Below the pieces are notes generated by a model that ran no database searches, was not told the DNA's origin, and saw only the letters and a program-made list of their open reading frames with translations. From assembly GCA_023389045.1 (NCBI GenBank), contig JAEWEZ010000144.1, positions 1 to 39,934 on the forward strand: a DNA stretch of 39,934 nucleotides. Direction: 5' to 3'. The translations under genes and the position numbers were made by a program. Position 1 is the first letter of the stretch; the number at the start of each line of letters is the position of its first letter. The DNA is from Actinomycetes bacterium (GTDB lineage Bacteria > Actinomycetota > Actinomycetes > Actinomycetales > Dermabacteraceae). This document shows positions 16,774 through 25,205 of the stretch, in pieces.

Positions 16774-17673
16774 TCAGGACGCTGCCGCTGCTTCCTCCAG
16801 CGCTTCGGCATGGCGAGCACCGCGCTGATTCATCCACCGCCGCACCCGGCTGATCACCACGGCCACGACCAGGATCAGACCGAGGAAGACCGCCATGGCC
16901 GCGCTCGTCGGCAGGTCGATCACGTAGGCCGCCCAGAAACCGCCGAGCGCACCCATCGCCGCGATCCCTGCGGATAGCCACAGCATGTCGGTGACCGTGC
17001 GCGACAGCAGAAGCGCAGCCGCCGGCGGGATGATCATCTGCGCGATCACGAGCACCGCACCGGAGGCGTAGAAGGACGCCGTCCCCGTCAGCGAAACCAT
17101 CAGCATGAAGACCATCTGCAGCCGCAGCGGGGACATACCGAGCGTGCGTGCGAAGGCCGGATCCAGGGTGGTCAGCGTGAGGCGCGGGAACGTGACCGCG
17201 ATAAAGATGACGTTCATCAGCAGCACCCCGAGCATCACGAAGAGATGCTGCGGACCGAGGGTCACGCCAAAGAGCGAGAACTGCTTGAAGGCCGCCAGGT
17301 TCAGGTCACCGACGAGCACCGTGTGCTCATCCAGATGCACATTGGAGGCGTGATCGGTGATGAGCAGAACACCGATCGAGAAAAGCGCCGGGAACATAAG
17401 GCCGATCGGGGCATCACCCGTGAGCAGCCCGGTATGCGAAAGCCACTCCGCCGCCATGACGACGACGAGCCCCGCAATAGCCGCGCCGATCACGAGCCAC
17501 GGTGAGCTGAGGTCCTGCGTGAGGATGTAGCCGATGGCAATACCCGGAAGGGCCGCGTGGCTGATGGCGTCCACCATCATGGCGTCGCGGCGAAGCACCA
17601 CGAAAACACCGGGAACGGCACAGGCCACGGCCGTGACCACACCGAGCAGGGAAACACCCATGAGGAAGCTCAT
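16774..17673 (-). CDS. Metal ABC transporter permease (ABC-3 family, MntB/ZnuB type)
   Basis: 299 residues, about eight to nine membrane helices, in the ABC-3 permease family of Mn/Zn importers. Landmarks are GVVTAVACAVPGVFVVLRRDAMMVDAISHAALPGIA at the N-terminus, the canonical permease opening, and the coupling region DPAFARTLGMSPLRLQMVFML. It is the last gene of the operon, overlaps the preceding permease by four bases, and carries a short charged C-terminal tail. It forms a heterodimer channel with the neighbouring permease. Confidence 0.92.
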   Translation of the reverse strand: MSFLMGVSLLGVVTAVACAVPGVFVVLRRDAMMVDAISHAALPGIAIGYILTQDLSSPWLVIGAAIAGLVVVMAAEWLSHTGLLTGDAPIGLMFPALFSIGVLLITDHASNVHLDEHTVLVGDLNLAAFKQFSLFGVTLGPQHLFVMLGVLLMNVIFIAVTFPRLTLTTLDPAFARTLGMSPLRLQMVFMLMVSLTGTASFYASGAVLVIAQMIIPPAAALLLSRTVTDMLWLSAGIAAMGALGGFWAAYVIDLPTSAAMAVFLGLILVVAVVISRVRRWMNQRGARHAEALEEAAAAS

Positions 17674-18659
17674 CGGGCACCTCCCGCGGTGGGGGCGGCA
17701 GCGGTGGGGCCGACGGTTGCATCGCCGGGCTCGGCCTCGCCAGAGGCATCCCCGGTAGCCCGCAGGCGGCGGCGCCGCAGCTCGGTGGCCAAGATGCCAC
17801 GGCGAGGCGCCGCAATGAGCGAGAAGAGCACGATCACGAAGAGGGCGAGAACCACGATGGGGCCCGTCGACATCCTCCAGCCGATCGAAGCGATCGCACC
17901 GATCGCACTACCGATCGCCCCGATTACACCGGCGAGCACAACCATGCCGCTCGAGGTGCGCACCCACTGCCGGGCAGCCGCCGCCGGGGAGATCACGCAG
18001 GCGACCATGAGCACGAGGCCCACCGAGCGCATACCGATCACCACGGCGACCGCGATCGCGGTCAGCACCACCACATCCACCACACGGCTGGAGAAGCCGA
18101 GGCTCTGGGTGTGGGCGGCATCGAGGCTGTGAGCGATGAGCACCTTCCACAGCAGCATGACCAGCACGATCGCGGCGACCGCAAGGATCATGGCGGACTG
18201 CACGTCACCGATGGTGAGCGTGGCCGCGTTACCGAAGAGGTAGGTGTGCACGCCACCCTTGCCGGGGAAGGGGCCGTCGGAGATCACGCGCATCAGTAGC
18301 ATGCCGAGGCCGAAGAAGATGCTGAGCACGCAGGCCATGGCGGCGTCGATCCGCAGGCGGGTGGTGCGTGCCAGAAGCTGCGAGAGCAGCACGGCGAGGG
18401 TTCCCGCGATGGCGGCGGCCGGAAGCATCGTGTACATGCTGCGGCCGTTCAGCCCGAGAATCCCAGCCATCACCAGGAAGGACCCCATGGCGCCGGGAAG
18501 CGCAGAGTGGGAGATGACGTCGGCAATCAGGGACTGCCGACGCAGATAGGCGAAACAGCCCAGCACAGCAGCGGCCAGACCGATCGCGGCCGAGCCCAGG
18601 ATGACCAGACGGAAGGTGTGGTCAGTGAAGAGGCTGAGCACAAACTCGGTGGTCATCAC
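17670..18659 (-). CDS. Metal ABC transporter permease (ABC-3 family)
   Basis: 329 residues. It resembles its neighbour in fold: RRQSLIADVISHSALPGAM near the N-terminus and HSLDAAHTQSLGFSSRVVDVV as the coupling helix. A C-terminal tail of about 45 residues rich in Arg, Ala and Gly is not membrane-embedded. Four-base overlaps join it to the ATPase gene upstream and the second permease downstream, so the subunits are translated together. Confidence 0.92.
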   Translation of the reverse strand: MMTTEFVLSLFTDHTFRLVILGSAAIGLAAAVLGCFAYLRRQSLIADVISHSALPGAMGSFLVMAGILGLNGRSMYTMLPAAAIAGTLAVLLSQLLARTTRLRIDAAMACVLSIFFGLGMLLMRVISDGPFPGKGGVHTYLFGNAATLTIGDVQSAMILAVAAIVLVMLLWKVLIAHSLDAAHTQSLGFSSRVVDVVVLTAIAVAVVIGMRSVGLVLMVACVISPAAAARQWVRTSSGMVVLAGVIGAIGSAIGAIASIGWRMSTGPIVVLALFVIVLFSLIAAPRRGILATELRRRRLRATGDASGEAEPGDATVGPTAAAPTAGGAR

Positions 18660-19432
18660 GGCGCCAGAGGCTCCTCATCGGCGCGCGGGGTGGTCACCGG
18701 TTCGGCGGGCATAACCCCGTAGGCGGAGGCGATGGTCGCGGCGGTCAGCACCTCATCGGGGCTGCCGGTGGCGATCACATCGCGGTTCACGATGGTCACG
18801 CGGTCGCAGAGCCCACGCACCGTTTCGAGGTCGTGGTGGATCAGCAGAACCGCGATGCCTTCATCGCGCAGATGCTCGAGCACAGCGGAAATATCGCGCT
18901 GGCTTGCCGCATCCACGCCCTGGAAGGGCTCATCGAGCAGGCACAGCTTCGGTTCCTGCACGAGGGTGCGCGCCAGCAGCATGCGCTGGCGCTGCCCGCC
19001 GGAGAGTTCTCCGATGGGCTGGTCGGCAATGTGGGTGATGCCGGTGAGTTCGAGGGCACGGTCGGTGGCCTCGTGCTGCGCGCGACCGGGCCAGCGGAAC
19101 CAGCCCAGACGCCCGTAGGTTCCCATCTCGACGACATCGCCGACGGTGGTGGGGAAGTCCCAGTCCACTTCGACAGCCTGGGGCATGTACGCGACGCGAT
19201 CGCGCACCTGCGCCAGGGGCTTGCCGAAGAAGAGGGCGCGTCCGCGGAGGACGGGGGCGAGCCCGAGCGTGGCCTTCATCAGCGTGGATTTACCGGCACC
19301 GTTAGGGCCGACGATCCCGGTGATGGATCCGGGGTAAACCGTCAGATCGGCGTCGCGGAGCACTGTGGCCCGGTGATAGGCCACAGTGATTCCCTCGGCG
19401 CGCAGGGCCGGCTCGGGCTCGCCATGCGTCAC
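18656..19432 (-). CDS. Metal ABC transporter ATP-binding protein
   Basis: 258 residues with a complete nucleotide-binding site: Walker A GPNGAGKST (about 38-46), Q-loop MPQAVEVDWDFP, signature LSGGQRQRMLLARTL, Walker B LCLLDEPFQG and H-loop histidine in LLIHHDLE. The Q-loop sequence is typical of the Mn/Zn importer branch. It powers import through the two permeases encoded next. The gene overlaps both neighbours by four bases. Confidence 0.93.
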   Translation of the reverse strand: MTHGEPEPALRAEGITVAYHRATVLRDADLTVYPGSITGIVGPNGAGKSTLMKATLGLAPVLRGRALFFGKPLAQVRDRVAYMPQAVEVDWDFPTTVGDVVEMGTYGRLGWFRWPGRAQHEATDRALELTGITHIADQPIGELSGGQRQRMLLARTLVQEPKLCLLDEPFQGVDAASQRDISAVLEHLRDEGIAVLLIHHDLETVRGLCDRVTIVNRDVIATGSPDEVLTAATIASAYGVMPAEPVTTPRADEEPLAP

Positions 19433-20451
19433 TTCACGTCAGCCTTTCCGCCGAGGGCCTTAGCCACCGCGGTGGCGTTGTGCGCGAACACCTCGAGGTA
19501 GGTGTCCACCTCGGGCTCGGCACCGAGGGAGTCGGCGAACAGCTCCTTGGTGGAGATCTCGACCTTCCAGCCGGCGGCCTCGACAGCCTGCTTGAGGCTG
19601 GTGATGGCCTGCGGGTTGGCCTGGTTGTCCTGGAAGATGACGGGCACCTTCTTCTCGGCGATCACGTGCGCCAGCTCGCTGATCTCGGCAGCGTTACGGG
19701 CAGCCTCGGTCGAGACGAAGTCGGTGGCGTACACCTCGAGGTCGAAGGTCTTGCCGAAGTAGTTGAAGGCGTCGTGGCCGGTGATCAGCACGCGCGGGTT
19801 CACGCTCTCCAGCTGCTTCTTCGCGGTCTGGTAGACCTTGTCGATCTCACCCTGGTATGCCTCGGTGGCCTTGGTGACCTCGTCCTTGCGGTCCGGGAGC
19901 ATCTCGGCAACGCGCTCGCCGATGAAGCCAACGCACTTGCTCCAGGCCTCCGGGCTGTTCCAGATGTGCGGATCGTGCAGCTCATTGCCCTGGTCGTCCT
20001 TCTCGGGCCAGGGGAGCAGCAGGTCCTTGGGCAGCATTTCGCCCACGCACAGCTGCTTGTCGCCCAGGCTCTTGAGCTGGTCGATCATCTGGGCTTCGAG
20101 GTGCAGGCCGTTCCACAGGACCAGGTCGGCATCCTGCATGGCCTGGATATCCTTGGTGGAGGGCTGGTAGGTGTGCGGGTCGCCGCCGGGGCCAACCATG
20201 GTGGTGATCTTGGCGTCTCCCAGGATCGACTTCATGGCGTCGGCCAGGTAGCCGGTGGTGGCGTAGACGGTGATGGTCTTCTTGTCGCCGCCGCCGTTGC
20301 CCGAGGCCTTGCCCTTCTCCTTGCTCTCGCCCTCGGAGCTGGAGCCGCCCTTATCGCCGCAGGCTGCGGCGGTCACGGCCAGGCCAAGGGGGAGGGAGAC
20401 GAGCAGGGCACGCCGGCCAAAGCGGTGGGGTGCGCGAGCGGTACGGGACAT
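19429..20451 (-). CDS. Metal-binding lipoprotein of the Mn/Zn ABC importer (TroA/MntA-like)
   Basis: 340 residues starting at the ATG at 20451 behind AAGGAG. The signal peptide ends in lipobox TAAAC (C31), followed by a low-complexity Gly/Ser/Glu/Lys linker to about 58. The cluster A-I fold has ligands H93 (GDPHTYQPS), H162 (HDPHIW), H226 (ITGHDAFNYFG) and D307 (FADSL), the His-His-His-Asp set of TroA-type proteins that take Mn or Zn. There is no His-rich loop, which speaks against a dedicated zinc scavenger. First gene of the operon; the DtxR-type regulator gene faces the operon's far end. Confidence 0.93.
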   Translation of the reverse strand: MSRTARAPHRFGRRALLVSLPLGLAVTAAACGDKGGSSSEGESKEKGKASGNGGGDKKTITVYATTGYLADAMKSILGDAKITTMVGPGGDPHTYQPSTKDIQAMQDADLVLWNGLHLEAQMIDQLKSLGDKQLCVGEMLPKDLLLPWPEKDDQGNELHDPHIWNSPEAWSKCVGFIGERVAEMLPDRKDEVTKATEAYQGEIDKVYQTAKKQLESVNPRVLITGHDAFNYFGKTFDLEVYATDFVSTEAARNAAEISELAHVIAEKKVPVIFQDNQANPQAITSLKQAVEAAGWKVEISTKELFADSLGAEPEVDTYLEVFAHNATAVAKALGGKADVK

Positions 20452-20551
20452 CAGGATCTCCTTGGGTTCGGAGTACTACCATTGAATGAACTAGGGGCGA
20501 CGAAGGTCATCCTAACTTTGCACCCTCGAACTTTTGAACGCAGTTAGTCCA

Positions 20552-20577
20552 GTATGCTGAGGGGAGTCTGAGCATAC
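20552..20577. promoter_or_regulatory. 26-bp inverted repeat in the divergent region of the metal importer and SPFH operons
   Basis: GTATGCTGAG (20552-20561) and CTGAGCATAC (20568-20577) are inverted arms with one mismatch and a 6-base spacer. The site lies 100 bp upstream of the importer lipoprotein and 163 bp upstream of the SPFH gene. Its AT content is high for this genome. It could be a repressor operator or an RNA hairpin. It does not match the DtxR or Zur consensus well. Confidence 0.5.
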
Positions 20578-20739
20578 GGACGGACGAGTCGTGACGGCGC
20601 AGGTCGTAGCCCAGATGCGAAAGGGCCGACGGCCTCAGCGATCTGGCTCACACCGCATTACCATGCGGCCATCATCCTGCGCCCCCGTGATGAGCGGTGG
20701 GCGCGCACCTCATCACACTCACGAACAAGGGGGCCCGGT

Positions 20740-21948
20740 ATGGGGTTCATTCAGGCATTCAAGGGCGCAGTCGGCGGCATGCTCGCCGACCAGTGGCGGG
20801 ACTTCCTGACCATCCCCGATGGTCTTCCGCAGACGGCCGCTCTGTTCCCGGCCGCACCGCAGGGGCGTAACGCCGGCCGCGGCTCCAACTACCGCGGCTC
20901 GGAGAACGTCATTTCCAATGGCTCCCGCATCGTCGTGCCCCAGGGCTACGGCCTGATCACCATGTCCGATGGCCGCGCAACGGGCCTCATCACCGAGGCC
21001 GGCGGCTACGAGTTCCGCACCGATGCCGTTGATACCCGCTCGATCTTCGCCGGGGACGACATCCTCGCCTCGACCATCGGCATGTCCTGGGAGCGCTTCA
21101 AGTACGGCGGCCGCCCCAGCACCCAGCAGGCGGCGTTCTTCGTGAGCCTCAAGGAAATCCCGGGCAACCGCTTCGGCACCCAGTCCGAGATCTACTGGGA
21201 CGATGCCTACCTCAACTCCCAGGTGAGCGCCGTGGCTCGCGGTTCCTACACCCTGCGGATCATCGACCCGCTGCTGTTCGTGCACAACTTCGTGCCGGCC
21301 GGGTTCATCTCCGCGGGCGCCCCGGTCTTCGACTTCTCCGATCCGGAGAACGAAGCCGGCAACCAGCTCTTCCAGGAAGTCGTCAGCTGCCTGGCCTCGG
21401 CTTTCTCCCGCTACGCGAACGACCCCGACAAGGGCAACCGCATGGCGAAGATCCAGAGCGATGCGGTGGGCTTTGCCCAGTCCCTCTCGGCCGTGGTCGA
21501 GGAGGAGTACCGCTGGGCCACCGACCGTGGCCTCGCCATCGTCAAGGTGGCGCTGTCGGCCATCGAATACGACCAGCGCACCCGCGAACTGCTCGCCGAT
21601 GTGCAGAAGGCCGATGCTCTCTCCGGCGGACGTTCGCAGTCCTTCGTGAACCAGGCGGTGGCACGCGGCGTGCAGGCTGCCGGTGAAAACGGCGGCGGTG
21701 CGGGCCTGGCCATGTTCGGTGCCGGCATGGGCGGCGTGGGCAACCTGGTCCAGCCGGTGCAGCCGTGGCAGGCGGCCCCCGGAATGCAGCAGCAGGGGGC
21801 GGCACCGCAGGGCGGCGCGGCACAGGGCGGTGCACCGGCATCGGAGGATCCGGTTGCCAAGCTCGCCCAGTACAAGCAGATGTTGGAGCAGGGTCTCATT
21901 AGTGAGGAGGACTACGAGGCCGCCAAGAAGAAGGCGCTTGGTCTCTGA
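20740..21948 (+). CDS. SPFH-domain protein with C-terminal SHOCT domain (YdjI-like)
   Basis: 402 residues, no signal peptide or membrane helix. The N-terminal two thirds is the SPFH subtype often labelled 'virion core protein' (YdjI of Bacillus subtilis), with SNGSRIVVPQGYGLITMSDG near 60-79. A Gly/Ala/Gln-rich linker (about 310-365) leads to a short SHOCT helix pair, AKLAQYKQMLEQGLISEEDY. YdjI homologues are cytoplasmic oligomers that link the phage-shock protein PspA to the membrane through partner proteins. AAGGGGG precedes the ATG. First gene of a three-gene operon whose second stop-start gap is one base; no pspA is nearby. Confidence 0.88.
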   Translation: MGFIQAFKGAVGGMLADQWRDFLTIPDGLPQTAALFPAAPQGRNAGRGSNYRGSENVISNGSRIVVPQGYGLITMSDGRATGLITEAGGYEFRTDAVDTRSIFAGDDILASTIGMSWERFKYGGRPSTQQAAFFVSLKEIPGNRFGTQSEIYWDDAYLNSQVSAVARGSYTLRIIDPLLFVHNFVPAGFISAGAPVFDFSDPENEAGNQLFQEVVSCLASAFSRYANDPDKGNRMAKIQSDAVGFAQSLSAVVEEEYRWATDRGLAIVKVALSAIEYDQRTRELLADVQKADALSGGRSQSFVNQAVARGVQAAGENGGGAGLAMFGAGMGGVGNLVQPVQPWQAAPGMQQQGAAPQGGAAQGGAPASEDPVAKLAQYKQMLEQGLISEEDYEAAKKKALGL

Positions 21949-21949
21949 C

Positions 21950-23566
21950 ATGAGCACGCCTGCGATGTGGCCGCGTCCGGCGGAGGATCCGGACGCGGCC
22001 GATAACTCTCGGGCCCAGTGGGGGCCGCGCATGCCGGAGGACCCCGACGGGTCCACGGCTGCCCCGCAGATGCCCGACGTGTATCGCGGTGCTGCCCCGG
22101 GGTCGACGGCCTCCTCCCACGCCCCGGGCCCCGGTCAGTCCTTCACGCAGGGAGGGGCTGGCGTCGGCACCCAGGATCGTCCACTCCCGCAGTGGCCGCA
22201 GCAGCGCAGCCCCGAAGAGACGGCGGCGGCTGCTTCCGGCCCGCCGAGCCGCGCCGAGAACAGGGTGAGTTCTGCCGAGCAGACGCCGCCGCGCCCTGAT
22301 CAGCCGGCACGGATGCTCGGGAAGGAAGAGGTAGGTGCCGCCCAGCGGGAGCTGGAAAATGCCGGTGGGCGCGTTGTCGATACCTCCTCGGGACGTACCG
22401 ACGGTCTGAACAAGTGCCCGCGCTGTGGCAGCTCCGAGACTCGCTATGAGATTTCGATGCGTGCGCTGGTCTGCATGTTTTGCCGCCACCAGTGGAATGA
22501 GGCCAATGCGGAGGAAGCTTTCGGGCTGAACACGTCGATTGCGGGCCTGCAGGGGCACACCCTGGCCTCCGGCACTCGCAATATTGATGAAGCTGCCGCC
22601 TCGATCATCACCCTGAAATGCCAGGGCTGCGGGGCGGAAGTGGTCATCCCCGTGGATGAAACGCTGCAGGCACGCTGCCACTGGTGCCGTCAGACGCTCT
22701 CGATCAACACACAGATCCCCAATGGCGCGGTGCCCGATGCGGTGCTTCCCTTCCTGCTCACCCGTGAGCAGGGGGCGGCGCAGATCCAAGAGTTCGTGAA
22801 GTCGCGCTGGACCTTCGCCGATGAGCAGTTCAAATCCCAGTTCCGGGCTGAGAACGTGATCGGCGTGTACATCCCGTACATGGTCGTGGACGGTAACCTG
22901 CACACGGAACTGCACGGTGTGGGTGAGGTGACCACGCGCGAATACCAGGTGCGTCGCAAGGTGGGCGAGGACTCCTACCGCTACGACACCTACTACGACG
23001 CGGATGTTTATCAGGTGCGCCGGGCCTTCGATCTGCTGGTTGACGACCTCACGATCGAAGCGGCCAGCCGCTATGACGCCCGTGAGGCAAGGTCCGCCAC
23101 GAACAACATCCTCAATGCGGTGCAGCCCTATGACACGGATGCTGCCGTGGCCTTCAACCCGAACTACCTCAAGGGTTTCAACGCCGAAAAGCGCGACCTC
23201 AACGTGCGAGACCTGGACGATCGCGTGGAGGAGAAGTTCCTCTCGATCGCCCGGGAGAAGGTGCGCCCGACCATCTCGGAGTACGACCGCGGTGTGCGGT
23301 GGACGGCCGAGGGTGTCGCGGTGCGAGGCAGTCGCTGGTTCGTGGTGGCAGTGCCGGTGTGGCTCTACTCCTACGCCCAGGAAGCGGCGGGTGGACAGGG
23401 CCTCACCCACTATGTCGCGGTCAATGGTCGGACCGGCAAGACGATGGGTTCGGTTCCCGTCTTGCACGGGAAGATCTTTGCGGCCTCCTGCGCGCTGGGT
23501 GGTGTCGTGGGGGCGATCGCCATGATTGTTGCCATCATCGCGCTTATCTCGTCGATGAGCTCGTAA
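21950..23566 (+). CDS. Double zinc-ribbon membrane protein (YdjG-like partner of the SPFH protein)
   Basis: 538 residues from the ATG at 21950, one base after the SPFH stop. The first 130 residues are Pro/Ala/Asp-rich and probably disordered. Two zinc ribbons follow with identical spacing, CX2C-X15-CX2C: C156/C159/C175/C178 and C224/C227/C243/C246. Then comes a mixed domain (about 260-500) and a C-terminal membrane helix (VVGAIAMIVAIIALI). This order resembles B. subtilis YdjG, a membrane anchor for the SPFH protein. It is longer than YdjG, mainly through the N-terminal tail. No strong Shine-Dalgarno, so translation is likely coupled. Confidence 0.8.
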   Translation: MSTPAMWPRPAEDPDAADNSRAQWGPRMPEDPDGSTAAPQMPDVYRGAAPGSTASSHAPGPGQSFTQGGAGVGTQDRPLPQWPQQRSPEETAAAASGPPSRAENRVSSAEQTPPRPDQPARMLGKEEVGAAQRELENAGGRVVDTSSGRTDGLNKCPRCGSSETRYEISMRALVCMFCRHQWNEANAEEAFGLNTSIAGLQGHTLASGTRNIDEAAASIITLKCQGCGAEVVIPVDETLQARCHWCRQTLSINTQIPNGAVPDAVLPFLLTREQGAAQIQEFVKSRWTFADEQFKSQFRAENVIGVYIPYMVVDGNLHTELHGVGEVTTREYQVRRKVGEDSYRYDTYYDADVYQVRRAFDLLVDDLTIEAASRYDAREARSATNNILNAVQPYDTDAAVAFNPNYLKGFNAEKRDLNVRDLDDRVEEKFLSIAREKVRPTISEYDRGVRWTAEGVAVRGSRWFVVAVPVWLYSYAQEAAGGQGLTHYVAVNGRTGKTMGSVPVLHGKIFAASCALGGVVGAIAMIVAIIALISSMSS

Positions 23567-23585
23567 GCGGGGAAGGGGAAAACGC

Positions 23586-23978
23586 ATGTTCACAGAACTG
23601 ATCTGCTGGGCCGGTCCTCTGCTGAGTGAACCAGCCGGAGCGCTTCCATTGCTTGCCGAGCCCTCGGAATCTGACGAGGCTATCGGCCAGGGTGCCTTCC
23701 TGCTGGCCCCGTTCATCCTGGCGATCATCGTTGCTGCCGTCACCTATAGCGCCATTTACACCCGCTACCGCAACCCGGGGGAACGGCACCGCTTCGAAAA
23801 GGAAGTCGAGGTGGCGGTGGGGAACCTGGTGCGCGGGGATCGCAAAGTGGGCGAGAACAACCGCCAGTCGTACCGGTACATGAGCGGCTCGAATGAGGAC
23901 ACCCCGCTGGAGCGGGTGCAGCGCCTTCGGATTACGGAAGAGGCCTTGAACTCGCGGACCCGTCCACGACGGGACTGA
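23586..23978 (+). CDS. Small single-pass membrane protein of the SPFH operon
   Basis: 130 residues. A short hydrophobic N-terminus (MFTELICWAGPLLS) is followed by one clear membrane helix (about 36-58, GAFLLAPFILAIIVAAVTYSA) and a charged cytoplasmic tail rich in Arg/Glu. No family was recognised. GGGGAAGG precedes the ATG, 19 bp after the zinc-ribbon gene stop. Its place as third gene after the SPFH and zinc-ribbon genes suggests a membrane partner of that complex, perhaps filling the place of YdjH, but there is no sequence evidence of homology. Confidence 0.75.
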   Translation: MFTELICWAGPLLSEPAGALPLLAEPSESDEAIGQGAFLLAPFILAIIVAAVTYSAIYTRYRNPGERHRFEKEVEVAVGNLVRGDRKVGENNRQSYRYMSGSNEDTPLERVQRLRITEEALNSRTRPRRD

Positions 23979-24051
23979 CACTTCCTCGCGGTGGCTACCT
24001 CGGCGTGACCCGTCGGACCACCACCGTCGATGCAGCGCCATCCCACGTCAA

Positions 24052-24092
24052 AGCCCGTCGGATACCGCCCTAGGGGCGAGTTCCGACGGGCT
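24052..24092. terminator. CCGTCGG-stem terminator after the SPFH operon
   Basis: AGCCCGTCGGA (24052-24062) pairs perfectly with TCCGACGGGCT (24082-24092), with a nested CGCCC/GGGCG inside the loop. It lies between convergent genes (23978 plus stop, 24147 minus stop) and can serve both. Its stem is built from the dispersed CCGTCGG motif; another copy is at 24009-24019. Confidence 0.75.
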
Positions 24093-24146
24093 CTTGCGTG
24101 TGCGGATGGGGTGCGGACAGAGCGCGGGGAGTGGGTGGGCCTGAGG

Positions 24147-25028
24147 TCAGCGCCGACGGTGTACGAGCATTGCGGAGAAGTCGTGCTCCCCGCGTCCCTC
24201 CTCCTGCTGCTCTTCGAGGGAGCTAAGCGCGGCTTGCACTGCCGGCAGAGTCTCGGGCGCGGCTGTTTGTTCAGCATCGGCGTTGTCGGTCGAAGCGTCG
24301 GCCACCGTGGCGAGCATCAGCCGGGCATCCTTCGCGATGGCATCGACGGTGAAGTCCCCGCCTTTAGTCTCGCGCTCGCCGCGCACGAAGGGTCCCTTCA
24401 TACCGGCGATGAAGGCGAGGCCGGTGGAGGAGAGCATGTCGAGCACGGCCTCGGGGGAGGTGCCGGTCGCTTCACCGAGGATGAGCGCTTCCCGCAGGCC
24501 CTGGGCACTGACCGCGAGGGCGAGGTTCGCGAGCAGTTTCCCGACGGCGGCCTCGCGGGCGCTGCCCACACTCTTCAGGCGGTCCGGGTCAGCCCAGGGA
24601 GCCACAAGATCGAGGGCGAGGGCGCGCAGTTTCTCATCGGGGGTGCCGACGTACACGCCGAGCTTCCCCGCGCGGGCAGGCCCGAGGGTGCCCACGACGG
24701 GGCAGGCGATGTAGGTGGCAATGGTGGCCGCGAACTCCTCGGCATCGGCGGGGGAGACCGTGGTGGTGTCGATCCACGGTGTGCCCTCGGGGATCAGCCC
24801 GGGGCCGGTGACGACCTCACGGACGGTGTCGGGCCCGAAGAGAGCGGTGACCACCACCTCGGCGCCCGCCACCGCGTCGGCTGGGGTGAGCGCCTGATGG
24901 GCGCCAGCCTCCACCAGCGGGGCCGTGCGTTCAGTGGTGCGGTTCCACACCGTCACCTCATGGTCTTTCAGCAGGTGGAGGGCCAGTTCCGTGCCCATGC
25001 GTCCGGTGCCGAGGAATGCGATCTTCAT
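24147..25028 (-). CDS. NAD(P)-dependent beta-hydroxyacid dehydrogenase family protein (HIBADH-like)
   Basis: 293 residues. The N-terminal Rossmann domain starts with AFLGTGRMG (GxGxxG at 7-12), and N29-R30 after beta-2 favours NADPH. The family lysine K164 with N168 (GKLLANLAL) is present. The substrate-binding motif usually reading DAPVSGG is CPVVGTL here, so 3-hydroxyisobutyrate is not assured; imine reductases and other relatives are possible. A Glu/Asp/Ala-rich region before the C-terminus (about 247-283) is unusual. No Shine-Dalgarno; CAGACT six bases before the ATG may be a degenerate leaderless -10. Confidence 0.83.
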   Translation of the reverse strand: MKIAFLGTGRMGTELALHLLKDHEVTVWNRTTERTAPLVEAGAHQALTPADAVAGAEVVVTALFGPDTVREVVTGPGLIPEGTPWIDTTTVSPADAEEFAATIATYIACPVVGTLGPARAGKLGVYVGTPDEKLRALALDLVAPWADPDRLKSVGSAREAAVGKLLANLALAVSAQGLREALILGEATGTSPEAVLDMLSSTGLAFIAGMKGPFVRGERETKGGDFTVDAIAKDARLMLATVADASTDNADAEQTAAPETLPAVQAALSSLEEQQEEGRGEHDFSAMLVHRRR

Positions 25029-25205
25029 AGCGCCAGTCTGGCACGGATCAGAGCCTCACCGGTGATCCGGGCCACAGGCAGAGAAGGGAAGGGGCCGATC
25101 GGTCACTCGTGGGGAGGCGAGACAGGCAGCCGGCCGGGCATCCGCGGGAGCCCCGCCGAGAGAGTGCCCTCCCGACGCTCCCGCAGGGAGGTGCACAATG
25201 GGGGC

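Noticed and set aside
20452..20551. A DtxR-like operator at the importer promoter (GTTAGGATGACCTTCG on the minus strand)
   Set aside because: Only one half resembles TTAGG; the dyad symmetry is too poor to call.
24030..25205. Upstream extension of the secreted phosphatase frame
   Set aside because: The extension is antisense to the HIBADH-like gene; the Tat signal and start at 25206 fit a normal secreted protein.
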